Source: Leptolyngbyaceae cyanobacterium clean351
GTDB lineage: Bacteria > Cyanobacteriota > Cyanobacteriia > DAIDHW01
DNA: 64,000 nt
Direction: 5' to 3'
NCBI GenBank assembly: GCA_027451865.1
Contig: DAIDHW010000001.1
Span: 969,530 to 1,033,529 of the forward strand
Under the pieces are notes generated by a model. The model did no database searches and was not told the DNA's origin. It worked only from the letters and a program-made list of their open reading frames with translations. Both the position numbers and the translations under genes were made by a program. Position 1 is the first letter of the stretch, and every line of letters starts with the position of its first letter. Shown here piece by piece: positions 54,065-61,998 of this stretch.

Positions 54065-54419
54065 AAAGCTGAGTCAAAACTGCCAAGGCAACCCGTTGGT
54101 CTTCTATGGACAGGCTCCACAGTTTGTTTGAAACGGATTCAATTGTTTTGGTGTCCTCAGGTTTAACGGAGTCATTTGGTAACTCGATGCCCGTCTTTAG
54201 CATCACCTGACAGAATTTATCCCAGGTCTCTTTCCAGTACCTTGACTTATTCTCCTCCTTAACTTTAAGGCGCAGGTGTTCACCCCAAAAGCGCTCCAAA
54301 CCGTAGGAGACAGCAACCCGCATTTTATGGGATTGGTTCAAGGAATTGGGGTCGTGCTTACGAGCATTAATGACCAATTTTTGAGCGATACGGTCTAGTT
54401 CATAGGAGTGCCAAGCCAT
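53997..54419 (-). CDS. cmr5: CRISPR Cmr5, small subunit of the type III-B complex
   Basis: 140 residues, all helical: YELDRIAQKLVINARKH at the start, VAVSYGLERFWGEHL, and KLWSLSIEDQRVALAVLTQL. Position between cmr4 and cmr6 and size fit Cmr5 (Cas11 group), which lines the crRNA-target duplex. Overlaps the cmr6 start, and shares one base with the cmr4 stop. Confidence 0.85.
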   Translation of the reverse strand: MAWHSYELDRIAQKLVINARKHDPNSLNQSHKMRVAVSYGLERFWGEHLRLKVKEENKSRYWKETWDKFCQVMLKTGIELPNDSVKPEDTKTIESVSNKLWSLSIEDQRVALAVLTQLCDCIVWWTQRYKVGGAADESDS

Positions 54420-55252
54420 TACTGATAACCTCCCGCAATTAATACACGGCAGCGACCAAAGCCGATAGACTCTAGACCGCCGAAATAGAGCTCCGAGGTG
54501 TAAGGCGTTTTAGAATCAATCTCCCCAAATGGTTTCCACCCATCTTTTTTTAAGGCAATGGGGAAGACCAAAATACTGCCCTCCGGTAGGGCTTCGGTAT
54601 TGAAGAAGGCTCCCCGCTCAGTGTCCACCTTCTTCATATCGTCCTGTAACTTCACTCGGCTCTGGCGGTAAAGTGCCATGTCATGCAGCATGACAATATC
54701 ATTGTCATCAACTACCACGAGTTTATTGGGGTCTAGATCTGTGCCCTCGGGGACCCAAGCTTTTAGGTCTTTCTCATGCTCAATCTCCAGAAACCCCAAG
54801 TTAAAAAAGAGGATTTTGCCCCGGTTAGGCATCTGCCTCCCCTGTAGCCCGGCCTGGGATGTGTAGGGGACTGGGACCTGATCTGAGATACCCGTAATTC
54901 GCTTAAATCTCTTGAGCAGCCTGGGACAGCTCACCCAGACCACTGGCTGACCCGGGCAAAAAACAGGCATCCACACCAGGGAAGCGTACTCAAACTTGAC
55001 CAGGGCTTCGCTAGTCCCCCCGTCAGATAAACCTGCCACCGCCTCATGGCCGTACCAGGTTTGCTCTTCACCCGGTTCATTGCTGCGCATATCTGCCCGA
55101 AACCGGCCGCGGATCGAACTGCCGGGGATTATACCAGTTCGGGTGAATTGATCCCGGAAGATCAGATTTAAGTTGCCTGTTTCCTCCCCAGCAGTTGCCC
55201 CCACGTGGACAGGGGCTAGGGTTTCGATGATGCCGTAAGCTTTTCGGTACAT
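54419..55252 (-). CDS. cmr4: CRISPR Cmr4, backbone subunit of the type III-B complex
   Basis: 277 residues. LAPVHVGATAGEE, then IIPGSSIRGRFRADMR is the RAMP signature, and the C-terminus has LYFGGLESIGFGRCRV. Cmr4 forms the repeating backbone and cuts target RNA every six bases with an Asp that, as I recall, precedes LPIxRE in other Cmr4 proteins. Here that stretch reads GNLNLIFRD, putting N29 at the Asp position. Overlaps the cmr3 3' end by 37 bases. Confidence 0.88.
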   Translation of the reverse strand: MYRKAYGIIETLAPVHVGATAGEETGNLNLIFRDQFTRTGIIPGSSIRGRFRADMRSNEPGEEQTWYGHEAVAGLSDGGTSEALVKFEYASLVWMPVFCPGQPVVWVSCPRLLKRFKRITGISDQVPVPYTSQAGLQGRQMPNRGKILFFNLGFLEIEHEKDLKAWVPEGTDLDPNKLVVVDDNDIVMLHDMALYRQSRVKLQDDMKKVDTERGAFFNTEALPEGSILVFPIALKKDGWKPFGEIDSKTPYTSELYFGGLESIGFGRCRVLIAGGYQ

Positions 55253-56403
55253 TTTGGTACTCCCTGAATATCAACGGGCAAACTCAAGCCGCAGCCCAAA
55301 TGCTTAAGCGGAAATCCTTCCTTCGGAAACCACTCCTGCGGAAAATCCCACCAAGTCATCCCCAGAGGCTCCCGCAGCACATAGACACTCCCGGCCGGGA
55401 CAGCGTAGCGCCCCCTGCTCAACCGCCCGGTGCTTTCGGGGTCATAGCTGTTGTTAGCATCCACACCGTTGCGGTTGTGAGACCGACCAATGCGATAGCG
55501 AAACGGCACCGCCTTATCGGTCAGGAGCTTAAGATCCCGTTTGGGAAAGCTAGGATGTTGGGGGTAGCGGTAGGACAGCTTATTTGAGCCCCAGACTCCA
55601 GGGGTAATCAGCGCAAATGTATGGCCAATTTTCTGGTTCAAAAGACGATTGATCCTGTGGTTAGGCGATAGGGGATGACTTTCGATTTCAACCAAATGAC
55701 CTTCACCCCCGAAACGATACCAACCATTGAACTGCCCATGTTCCACATTGGTGAGATACACCAGGCAATCCTCCTCTGGCAGCTGGACAGCATTTTCCAA
55801 AAACAGGCCATCCTGCGCGACCACGTGTCGCTCATCAGGTTTCAGCTGAGGATGTAGCAATGGAGTCGCCCTCCAGGGAGCATTTGCGACCACTCCTGGT
55901 TCCTGGAGCTGACTAGAATGCTCATTCCAGGCGCTTACGAGTTGCCAGGAGTACGCAGGCTTAATAGAATTTTCCCGGCGCTGCCACTGGTATTGGTTAA
56001 GGTGCCACTCTGAATCACCTGGCTCAGGGGACTGGTCTGGAAGTGGGCTGGCCCCCGCCTTTTTTGCCAGGAACCACTCATCTAGAACCAGCTTGCCACA
56101 CTCATCACGACCAACCACCCGATGCCAGGGGATTGGGACATAGAAGTCTCTGGGCGTATCGTCACGTTTAGCCCAGAAGGGGCCCGCAACCACTAACTCC
56201 CGCTTCAGATGTTGAGGATCAGCAAAATTTTGTTCTCGATTAGCATTTAATAATAATCCCGCCATAGTCGCAGCATCAGGGGGAAACTTAGTGTTAGAGC
56301 GCCCGACTAGGTTTTCAGGGGACAGAAAGCCACCCGCGCTACCATACATTAATCCTAAGGGTGATACCGTAACTAAGGATTTTAATTGCGACATAGTTGC
56401 CAC
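55216..56403 (-). CDS. cmr3: CRISPR Cmr3 (Cas5-type RAMP)
   Basis: 395 residues. Cmr3 features: the N-terminal LVTVSPLGLMYGSAGGF, the middle HTFALITPGVWGSNKL, and the C-terminal GSVYVLREP with a conserved YAVPAGSVY. Cmr3 caps the crRNA 5' handle next to Cas10. The start may be M4 (MSQLKS). Overlaps the cmr2 stop by 22 bases. Confidence 0.88.
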   Translation of the reverse strand: MATMSQLKSLVTVSPLGLMYGSAGGFLSPENLVGRSNTKFPPDAATMAGLLLNANREQNFADPQHLKRELVVAGPFWAKRDDTPRDFYVPIPWHRVVGRDECGKLVLDEWFLAKKAGASPLPDQSPEPGDSEWHLNQYQWQRRENSIKPAYSWQLVSAWNEHSSQLQEPGVVANAPWRATPLLHPQLKPDERHVVAQDGLFLENAVQLPEEDCLVYLTNVEHGQFNGWYRFGGEGHLVEIESHPLSPNHRINRLLNQKIGHTFALITPGVWGSNKLSYRYPQHPSFPKRDLKLLTDKAVPFRYRIGRSHNRNGVDANNSYDPESTGRLSRGRYAVPAGSVYVLREPLGMTWWDFPQEWFPKEGFPLKHLGCGLSLPVDIQGVPKCTEKLTASSKP

Positions 56404-58010
56404 CCTACTTGAATCAGGTCATCAATCCAGTTCACAACTGCGACATCAATGGGAGATTTATCTACTCCGGTAAGATACTCCCACTGTCGCTCTTTTTCAA
56501 ACTTCTCCCCAGCATTATCAAAGTAAAGATCCAAAACAGATAAGGGAATCCCCCTTCTCATATCTATCCCCTCCATCTCCTCTAGCCGAACCGCATGCCG
56601 AGCCTTAAGCGTTGCCCAATCACTATACAAGTGGCCCCAATTAGCGGTCTTGCCAGACCCCTTAGCCATTTCTTCGCGAGTGTTTATACCATCCCGGTCA
56701 CGATACTTTATCAAAATATCAAGACCGGCCCAGGGACAAGTCCACTGTACATACTGACCGCTGTTGAACAAAACACGGATTGTGACGCGATTACGACCCA
56801 AGGTCTTCGCTCGCTTTTCTGCTTCCCGACAATGCTGGAGCACGTCCCGCTGGGGGACACTAGGGCCAGCCCAGACAAAACCAACACTCACCGTTATTTC
56901 TTGACCATGCCTCTTCCATTGCCCTGGCAATTTTACTAACCAGTCCAGAGCTTTAGCTGGAGGAGTAGGTCTTTGGGGGTCTTGGCTATAAATTACTCCC
57001 ATGAAGTCATCCCCCCCTGCGTACACTACTCGTCCCAAGTCTTGGGGAAAGCTCTCCTTGAAGTCGCTTCCCCACCGACGCATCGCCTGGCTAAATTCTT
57101 GCAGTTTGTCATCACCGGTTAGGCCCTCAAGGTGTTTGCCCACCTGGTCACCATCCCCCATGAACCAGCCTGTCCAATGACCAGGACGGTCGACCTCAGG
57201 TAGGCGTACCATTTCCGCGAAACTCTCCAGCCTAAAGCTGCGGTCCAGGTACTCTCCAATGCCTTCATATCTAGTAACCAGGCGCTTAACTAGCTCAGGA
57301 ATACTTAGACGTTCGTCGGGGCGCAAGAATTTGCCTTCAGGTTGGCCTTGAGAGTAAGACGACTCCAATACCCGGGCAAGCTTGGTATAGAATTCCTCAA
57401 CTCCTTGCTTGAGATTTTGTCTTTCTACTTGGGTCATCTCTTGCCCAAGGTTCCGTTCTTGACCTAGGCCATGCCAGGCAACTGCATCAGTTCCACTTAG
57501 ACTGGAGCTCTCACCTACCCAGTTAATCCCGATCCAATCCCGTTTCAGCTTCCGAGTTTCCAGATCTCTCATGGCAGCTCGTGAAGTATCACCTGTGCCC
57601 CAAAAAACCTCCCAGGTATAGCTACCCCACCGTTCCCACTCCCCTTTTTGCTTACCGATTTGCTCCTCGGTCTGTGACCAGTGGTAATGCTCCTGAGGTA
57701 TGTCGAGGTTGGCCTCCACCCATTCTCGGCAGAGCCTCAGAATCCTCTGCCACTCCCCCAAAAGAGTGTTTTGCACATCGTTGCGATCAAACTGCCTTGG
57801 TCCCTTGACTAATATTCTGTTAGGCATTCCCTCTTTAACATCAGGTAAGCCAGGAGAAATCACCTCAAGACCTTGTGACTGAGCCTTTTCCACCAGGACA
57901 GAGCTCAGGTATGACAAAAGCAGCGAGGCTCCAAATAAGTCACGCAACTTACGGGATCTTTCAATGAAACCTTGAACAGGGGCAAAGCTGATAGCAGTGT
58001 AGATTAACAT
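56382..58010 (-). CDS. cmr2: CRISPR Cmr2/Cas10 with active cyclase motif, no HD domain
   Basis: 542 residues from ATG 58010 (MLIYTAISFAPVQGFIERSR); a longer in-frame start at 58079 looks non-native. The N-terminal HD nuclease domain is absent. The second palm domain carries G332-G333-D334-D335 in YAGGDDFMGV, the active site for cyclic oligoadenylate synthesis. VSVGFVWAG and the zinc/D4 helical tail follow. First gene of the minus-strand operon cmr2-3-4-5-6-CARF/HEPN, all overlapping. Confidence 0.92.
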   Translation of the reverse strand: MLIYTAISFAPVQGFIERSRKLRDLFGASLLLSYLSSVLVEKAQSQGLEVISPGLPDVKEGMPNRILVKGPRQFDRNDVQNTLLGEWQRILRLCREWVEANLDIPQEHYHWSQTEEQIGKQKGEWERWGSYTWEVFWGTGDTSRAAMRDLETRKLKRDWIGINWVGESSSLSGTDAVAWHGLGQERNLGQEMTQVERQNLKQGVEEFYTKLARVLESSYSQGQPEGKFLRPDERLSIPELVKRLVTRYEGIGEYLDRSFRLESFAEMVRLPEVDRPGHWTGWFMGDGDQVGKHLEGLTGDDKLQEFSQAMRRWGSDFKESFPQDLGRVVYAGGDDFMGVIYSQDPQRPTPPAKALDWLVKLPGQWKRHGQEITVSVGFVWAGPSVPQRDVLQHCREAEKRAKTLGRNRVTIRVLFNSGQYVQWTCPWAGLDILIKYRDRDGINTREEMAKGSGKTANWGHLYSDWATLKARHAVRLEEMEGIDMRRGIPLSVLDLYFDNAGEKFEKERQWEYLTGVDKSPIDVAVVNWIDDLIQVGWQLCRN

Positions 58011-58574
58011 ACGACTACGAATGCATACATAGGGTTGGGGCGCTGGCAACGTGTGACCGATTCTGGCTTCAACTGGCAAAGCTGCTTTTGATAAATTCCC
58101 GTTGTCATGAGGACCCTCTACTCACTTTAATTACTGTTGTGAGCGGAAGGGCCTATTTAAGCCTCTGGCTAAGTGCCCTGGGTTTAGGAGCTGAAATTTA
58201 AGATCCGAAGCAATACTAGAGACCTCATTACTTGCCTAAAGCAACTTCCCCATGCATACGGCTAGCTGGAGACTAAGCCTTAAACCAGACTCCCAAGCCT
58301 CAATTTGCTGGGGAAGCTAGATTGTGGCGATGGTAGCACAGGCTTAGACTATTTGGTCACGCCACAGCCAGGCCATGGGTTAATTAACCTTGCGGACCAC
58401 AAGGGGGTGGGCATAGGGTTCGAGGGCTGCTTTCTACTCCTGGGAGGAACATTGTCTCAGCAATAGAGCAAATATATTATAATTACCAGCAAAAGCCTCA
58501 GGGTGTCTTATCGACTTGTACCAATTGTCTTTCGCGTGCCAGCCTGGGGATGGAGGTCACTGGGGCCGGCAAAT
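58011..58574. other. Gene-free leader region of the cmr operon
   Basis: 564 bp with no credible gene. Contains an AT-rich patch at 58468-58485 with TATAAT-like elements on both strands, and a CTCAC/GTGAG inverted repeat near 58119-58141 that could be an operator for the operon. No clear -35/-10 pair for cmr2. Confidence 0.4.
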
Positions 58575-58610
58575 GTATCCATGTAATTGATATCCCCAGC
58601 GCGTGGGGAC
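58575..58610. repeat. Degenerate CRISPR repeat A (orphan)
   Basis: 36 bp with 31 matches to the repeat of the array at 61999; changes at repeat positions 3, 9, 10, 18 and 28. The hairpin half is kept apart from one loop base and one stem-flank base. It is followed at once by a 3' fragment of a UDP-glucose dehydrogenase gene. Confidence 0.8.
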
Positions 58611-58735
58611 TTGAACGCCAGACCCCAGACGGCAAAGGGCTTGCCGACCGGGCGGTGTTCGACGGGCGCAATATCTGGGAGCCCGACAGCGTGCGCGCTG
58701 CGGGGTTGCGCTACTACAGCATCGGGCGGGGGTGA
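58611..58735 (+). pseudogene. 3' fragment of UDP-glucose 6-dehydrogenase gene
   Basis: In the frame ending at TGA 58735 the sequence reads GKGLADRAVFDGRNIWEPDS, then VRAAGLRYYSIGRG, which is the C-terminal end of UDP-glucose dehydrogenases (FDGRN...GxxYYSIGR). The upstream part is missing; homology begins right behind repeat A. Higher G+C than its surroundings, suggesting a different bacterial donor. Confidence 0.75.
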
Positions 58736-58815
58736 GGCGAGGCAGCCCCTGGCCCCCCTCCTCCAGTTGTAGAGTAGGTGGCGCTGCTCGCTTGCCGCGA
58801 ATGGCTCTCCCGGCG

Positions 58816-59220
58816 TCACCACACGCCTGGGCGCCTAGCGTGGGTCGGCACGATTTCCTTACCGTAGGGGAAGAAGGCCAGACCCGCCAGCTTGATGTGC
58901 TGGAGGGCAAATGGGATGCCGATGATGGTGATGGCGCACAGCAGCGCCGATACCAGATGCCCCAGCGCCAGCCACCATCCGAACAGAATAGCCCAGATCA
59001 GATTGCCCAGCGCGCTGAAGTCACTGCCCACCACGCCGCTCGGCTTGTCGACCACCTTGTAGCCGAACGGCCAGAAGCTGAGCGTGCCGATGCGAAACGC
59101 CGCAATCGCCCACGGAATGCCAATGATAGTGATGGCGCAGAAGAGCGCGGTGAGCCACCATGTCAGCCCCATGACAAAGCCACCGAGGATGAACCACAGG
59201 ATGTTGCCGATCAGTCGCAT
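58816..59220 (-). CDS. yccF: YccF-family inner membrane protein
   Basis: 134 residues. Two tandem halves of the YccF domain, each with ITIIGIPWA or ITIIGIPFA motifs, and LSFWPFGYKVV and LAFFPYGKEIV. Four membrane helices predicted. Intact, but it lies in a 633-bp block bounded by degenerate CRISPR repeats A and B, next to a foreign gene fragment, so it was probably acquired. Function of the family is unknown. Confidence 0.88.
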   Translation of the reverse strand: MRLIGNILWFILGGFVMGLTWWLTALFCAITIIGIPWAIAAFRIGTLSFWPFGYKVVDKPSGVVGSDFSALGNLIWAILFGWWLALGHLVSALLCAITIIGIPFALQHIKLAGLAFFPYGKEIVPTHARRPGVW

Positions 59221-59243
59221 AGGCTATCCGGTTTGAAATTATC

Positions 59244-59278
59244 GAGACCACTCAATTGATATCCCAGCGAGTAGGGAC
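59244..59278. repeat. Degenerate CRISPR repeat B
   Basis: 35 bp, one base shorter than the standard repeat and with several mismatches, mainly in the first six positions and the stem (AGCGAGTAGGGAC). Repeat C follows after 41 nt, the distance of a spacer. Confidence 0.75.
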
Positions 59279-59319
59279 ATAAAATGGCCGTACCCGCTAC
59301 AGAATTACTGTAGCACAGA

Positions 59320-59355
59320 GTTTCTGTTCAACTGATGTCCCCAGCGAGTAGGTAC
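59320..59355. repeat. Degenerate CRISPR repeat C
   Basis: 36 bp, starting GTTTCTGTTCAACTG and ending GCGAGTAGGTAC; about five mismatches to the array repeat. Paired with B across a 41-nt spacer-like interval (59279-59319). Confidence 0.8.
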
Positions 59356-59363
59356 GCACGCAG

Positions 59364-59908
59364 TCAACGGATGGCTCGCAAGTGGTAGACATAAGTCCAA
59401 CCCCCTTGGCTAACCCGCAGGTACCAGCCTGGCTTGGCAAACAGCTTCTCGCTGAGCAAGAAGACCCTGGTATTCGGGAGGGTCACTCCGGGATTATCCT
59501 GGGGGGTCAGGAGGGGGTCTTGTCCACCCGCTGTAGATTGGAGGTAGGCGGTCCCCATCGGGTCCTCCGCGTACACGTTGCCCTGGGGGTCCACCAGGTC
59601 CACTGCGGGTGCATCGAAGATTGACAGGGGATGGTCAGCTTGGTTGACAAAATGCCACCTCACGACCACGTATTCTGCCCCCCAGGCGGAGCCACTGCCC
59701 CGGTAATCCCAATCCCCTCTACGGATAGGGCGTGGGTAACCACCAGCGGGCTTACGGTGACTCGGTAATCCCCAATGTTGAAGGGCTGCCCTGGGGGAAC
59801 GTCCGTGGTGGGGGTGGAGGACGGGAGATTTAGGGCATTAAAAATGCACAGCCCGGCCAAGCCGACGGTCGAAATGGCCAGGATTTTTATCCAGCGCGGG
59901 AGAGTCAT
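59364..59908 (-). pseudogene. DUF4352-like secreted protein gene broken by a frameshift
   Basis: Two adjoining frames make one gene of about 181 residues. Frame 1 from ATG 59908 has a signal-anchor (WIKILAISTVGLAGLCIF) and GDYRVTVSPLVV, and stops soon after PPGGQN. Frame 2 continues with EYVVVRWHFVNQADHPLSIF to RAIR. Adding one G to the run of six at 59678-59683 joins them as PPGGAEYVVV. The joined product resembles DUF4352 immunoglobulin-like lipoproteins or secreted proteins. It may be a real decay or a sequencing slip. Confidence 0.6.
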
Positions 59909-60091
59909 GAGTACCTATTTTCTTCGATAGCATGGAACTCGCAGACAGAGTTTTAGCTTTCGCCAAACACCTTGGCTCTGTCTTTCCTTGTCGCTATCCA
60001 GAGGGGAACCCCCTTGAAGGCGAAGGTGGCCTCGAGGGTCACAATCCACACCCCCGAATACCACTTTCCCCCCTCGGGCTAGCAAGGGGAC

Positions 60092-60119
60092 AAAAAAAAC
60101 CCCTAATTGCTTAGGGGTT
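60092..60119 (-). terminator. Rho-independent terminator for minus-strand transcripts
   Basis: AACCCCTAA (60098-60106) pairs with TTAGGGGTT (60111-60119); on the minus strand the hairpin is followed by eight T (60099-60092). It would stop transcripts arriving from chrA or from the array beyond it. Confidence 0.88.
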
Positions 60120-60139
60120 GTGTAGTCGAAGTTGTTTCT

Positions 60140-60175
60140 ATTCATATTCAATTGACATCCCCAGCGGGTGAGGAC
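60140..60175. repeat. Degenerate CRISPR repeat D
   Basis: 36 bp ending CCCCAGCGGGTGAGGAC; the central TTCAATTGAC part is kept and the first six bases are lost. Repeat E follows after 41 nt. Confidence 0.75.
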
Positions 60176-60216
60176 ACCCAAACACCGCCCGTTTGGGGCT
60201 GGCTTACCCAGGGGGA

Positions 60217-60252
60217 GTTTCCATCCAGTTGATGTCCCCAGCGAGTGGGGAC
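60217..60252. repeat. Degenerate CRISPR repeat E
   Basis: 36 bp with two mismatches to the array repeat (positions 9 and 12). The best preserved of the orphans. D and E enclose a 41-nt spacer-like interval (60176-60216). Confidence 0.9.
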
Positions 60253-60384
60253 CATCAAGCTATTTCGGCATTTAGGGATCCCCCATGGGTCTTGGGAGAA
60301 TGATTCGTTTCGTGATGATGAGCAGTCTCCTCAATAGATTTACTCACCTGAAATATCCTGTGTCTAGAAGCACTGACCCATAGC

Positions 60385-61842
60385 CTAAATCCAGGACGTG
60401 GGTGCCAACATTCCCGTGAGAGCACCGATAGTCAGCACGAACGCCGGATGCCATTTCCATGGGATGAGTAAGACTAAGGAAACAGCAAACAAAAGCAGAC
60501 TTGCGGGATGTGTCCAGTGCAGTGCCGTGGGAGTAAGGGTAATGGCGGCTGTGAGAATCAAGCCTACCACAGCTGGATTGATACCTGCCAAAAAGTCTTT
60601 GACTTGTTTAACATTGCGAAGACGTTGATAGTAATGAGACACAAACAGCATGAGTACTGTCGCTGGGAGAAATAGAGCCACTGTCGCTGTTAAAGACCCG
60701 GCAATATTAGCGACTCGATAGCCTGCAAAGGTGGCAAGTACGGCGATCGGGCCTGGAGTAAGTTGGCTTATGGCAACGCCGTCGATAAACTCTTGATGAG
60801 TAAGCCAGCCTAAGTCGGTTACTAATTGCTGATTGAGGATGGGAATCAATGCGAAGCCACCACCGAAAAATACCAAGCCGACCTTGAGAAATATCGCAGT
60901 CAAGGGTAACAAGCCTACCGTAGTGACTTCAGACCCAGTTTGGGCGATCGCCAATAAGCGATGGGGTAAAACCTGCATCAATATGGGCAGGGTCAGCATT
61001 AGATGCGGCTTTTCTGGATTGGCGGGCTGCTTGGAATTAGGGTGACCAAGTTTGAGCAAAAAGCCGATAATTCCAGCGATCGCCAACAACCAAACTGGAC
61101 TAATTTTGGCCAAGCTGCCCAGGCAAGCAGCCAGAAATAACCCCATTGCAACCGGCGATCGCACTGATTTACGCCCCATCGACCAAGCAGCACTGATAAT
61201 TAGCGCAATCACCACTGGCCCCAGACCTGCCAACACCCCCTGAAGGGACGGAATTTGGTGAAAAGTAAAATAAAGCCAGGAGAGGAGAATTACCAACGAG
61301 ACAGACGGGGCTAAAAAAGCCACTTCTGCCAGGAGTGCCCCACTTAGCCCAAATCTCCGATAGCCGATAAAGATTGCGGTATTAACTGCAAACGGCCCCA
61401 GGATTTGCCCTAAGCCTACGCCATGCAGAAACTCTTCCGTTTCTAAACAATGCTGCCGCTGCACGCATTCCTGCTCCATCAGGGCAATCACGGCAACCCC
61501 ACCCCCAAACCCGATCGCTCCTAGCTTGAGAAAAGTCAGGGCCATCTGCCAAAGCGTTATGGTTGGCGGGTCAGGCGGGATATTGGTTGGCGGGAGGGAT
61601 GGCTGAAAAAGATCGTCCATCTCGTTGCCGGGTTCGAGGGTGAACTTGTCACCGACGGGGTACAGAGTGTAGTGAACGGGCACCCCAAAGGTGCTAATCA
61701 CCAACTCAATGGTCCCATCGCTCATCTTTTCGCGCCTGACGATTCGGTGGCGAATTCCCCAAGTGGCGTTGGCGGTCAAGATCCGCCTCCACTCAGATTC
61801 GGTTAATTTACGACTAGGGTCAGTGTACCATGAGGTTCCCAT
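60385..61842 (-). CDS. chrA: Chromate transporter ChrA with N-terminal extension
   Basis: 485 residues from ATG 61842 (MGTSWYTDPSRKL), with GAGAGGG upstream; a start at 61902 is less likely because it lies in the promoter. Residues 1-85 are a soluble extension not normal for ChrA. Two CHR domains follow, with FLKLGAIGFGGGVAVIALME near 98 and FLKVGLVFFGGGFALIPILN in the second half, the tandem-duplicated ChrA signature. Exports chromate by exchange or proton-driven transport. The gene holds three GCGATCGC (HIP1) sites. It sits between orphan repeat E and the array. Confidence 0.9.
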   Translation of the reverse strand: MGTSWYTDPSRKLTESEWRRILTANATWGIRHRIVRREKMSDGTIELVISTFGVPVHYTLYPVGDKFTLEPGNEMDDLFQPSLPPTNIPPDPPTITLWQMALTFLKLGAIGFGGGVAVIALMEQECVQRQHCLETEEFLHGVGLGQILGPFAVNTAIFIGYRRFGLSGALLAEVAFLAPSVSLVILLSWLYFTFHQIPSLQGVLAGLGPVVIALIISAAWSMGRKSVRSPVAMGLFLAACLGSLAKISPVWLLAIAGIIGFLLKLGHPNSKQPANPEKPHLMLTLPILMQVLPHRLLAIAQTGSEVTTVGLLPLTAIFLKVGLVFFGGGFALIPILNQQLVTDLGWLTHQEFIDGVAISQLTPGPIAVLATFAGYRVANIAGSLTATVALFLPATVLMLFVSHYYQRLRNVKQVKDFLAGINPAVVGLILTAAITLTPTALHWTHPASLLLFAVSLVLLIPWKWHPAFVLTIGALTGMLAPTSWI

Positions 61843-61862
61843 TTTGTTTTCCCTCTCTGGAT

Positions 61863-61902
61863 TGACACTGTCATTATAGTATATTTGTACTAGTCTTGAC
61901 AA
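61863..61902 (-). promoter_or_regulatory. Promoter and operator-like palindrome of chrA
   Basis: On the minus strand TTGTCA (61902-61897) and TATAAT (61878-61873) stand 18 bp apart. Directly behind the -10, TGACA-C-TGTCA (61863-61873) is a perfect palindrome where a repressor such as ChrB or an unrelated regulator could bind. Confidence 0.6.
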
Positions 61903-61998
61903 TATGCGGATTTGAAACCCGGCCTGGGACGAAGTCCAGGATAGGTGGTTTTTACCCTATTTTTAACCCAAAGAAGAAGAAAAAGAACTCTACCCCTA

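Noticed and set aside
58508-58910. Minus-strand open frames opposite the ugd fragment
   Set aside because: They run through repeat A and are shadows of G+C-rich coding sequence on the plus strand.
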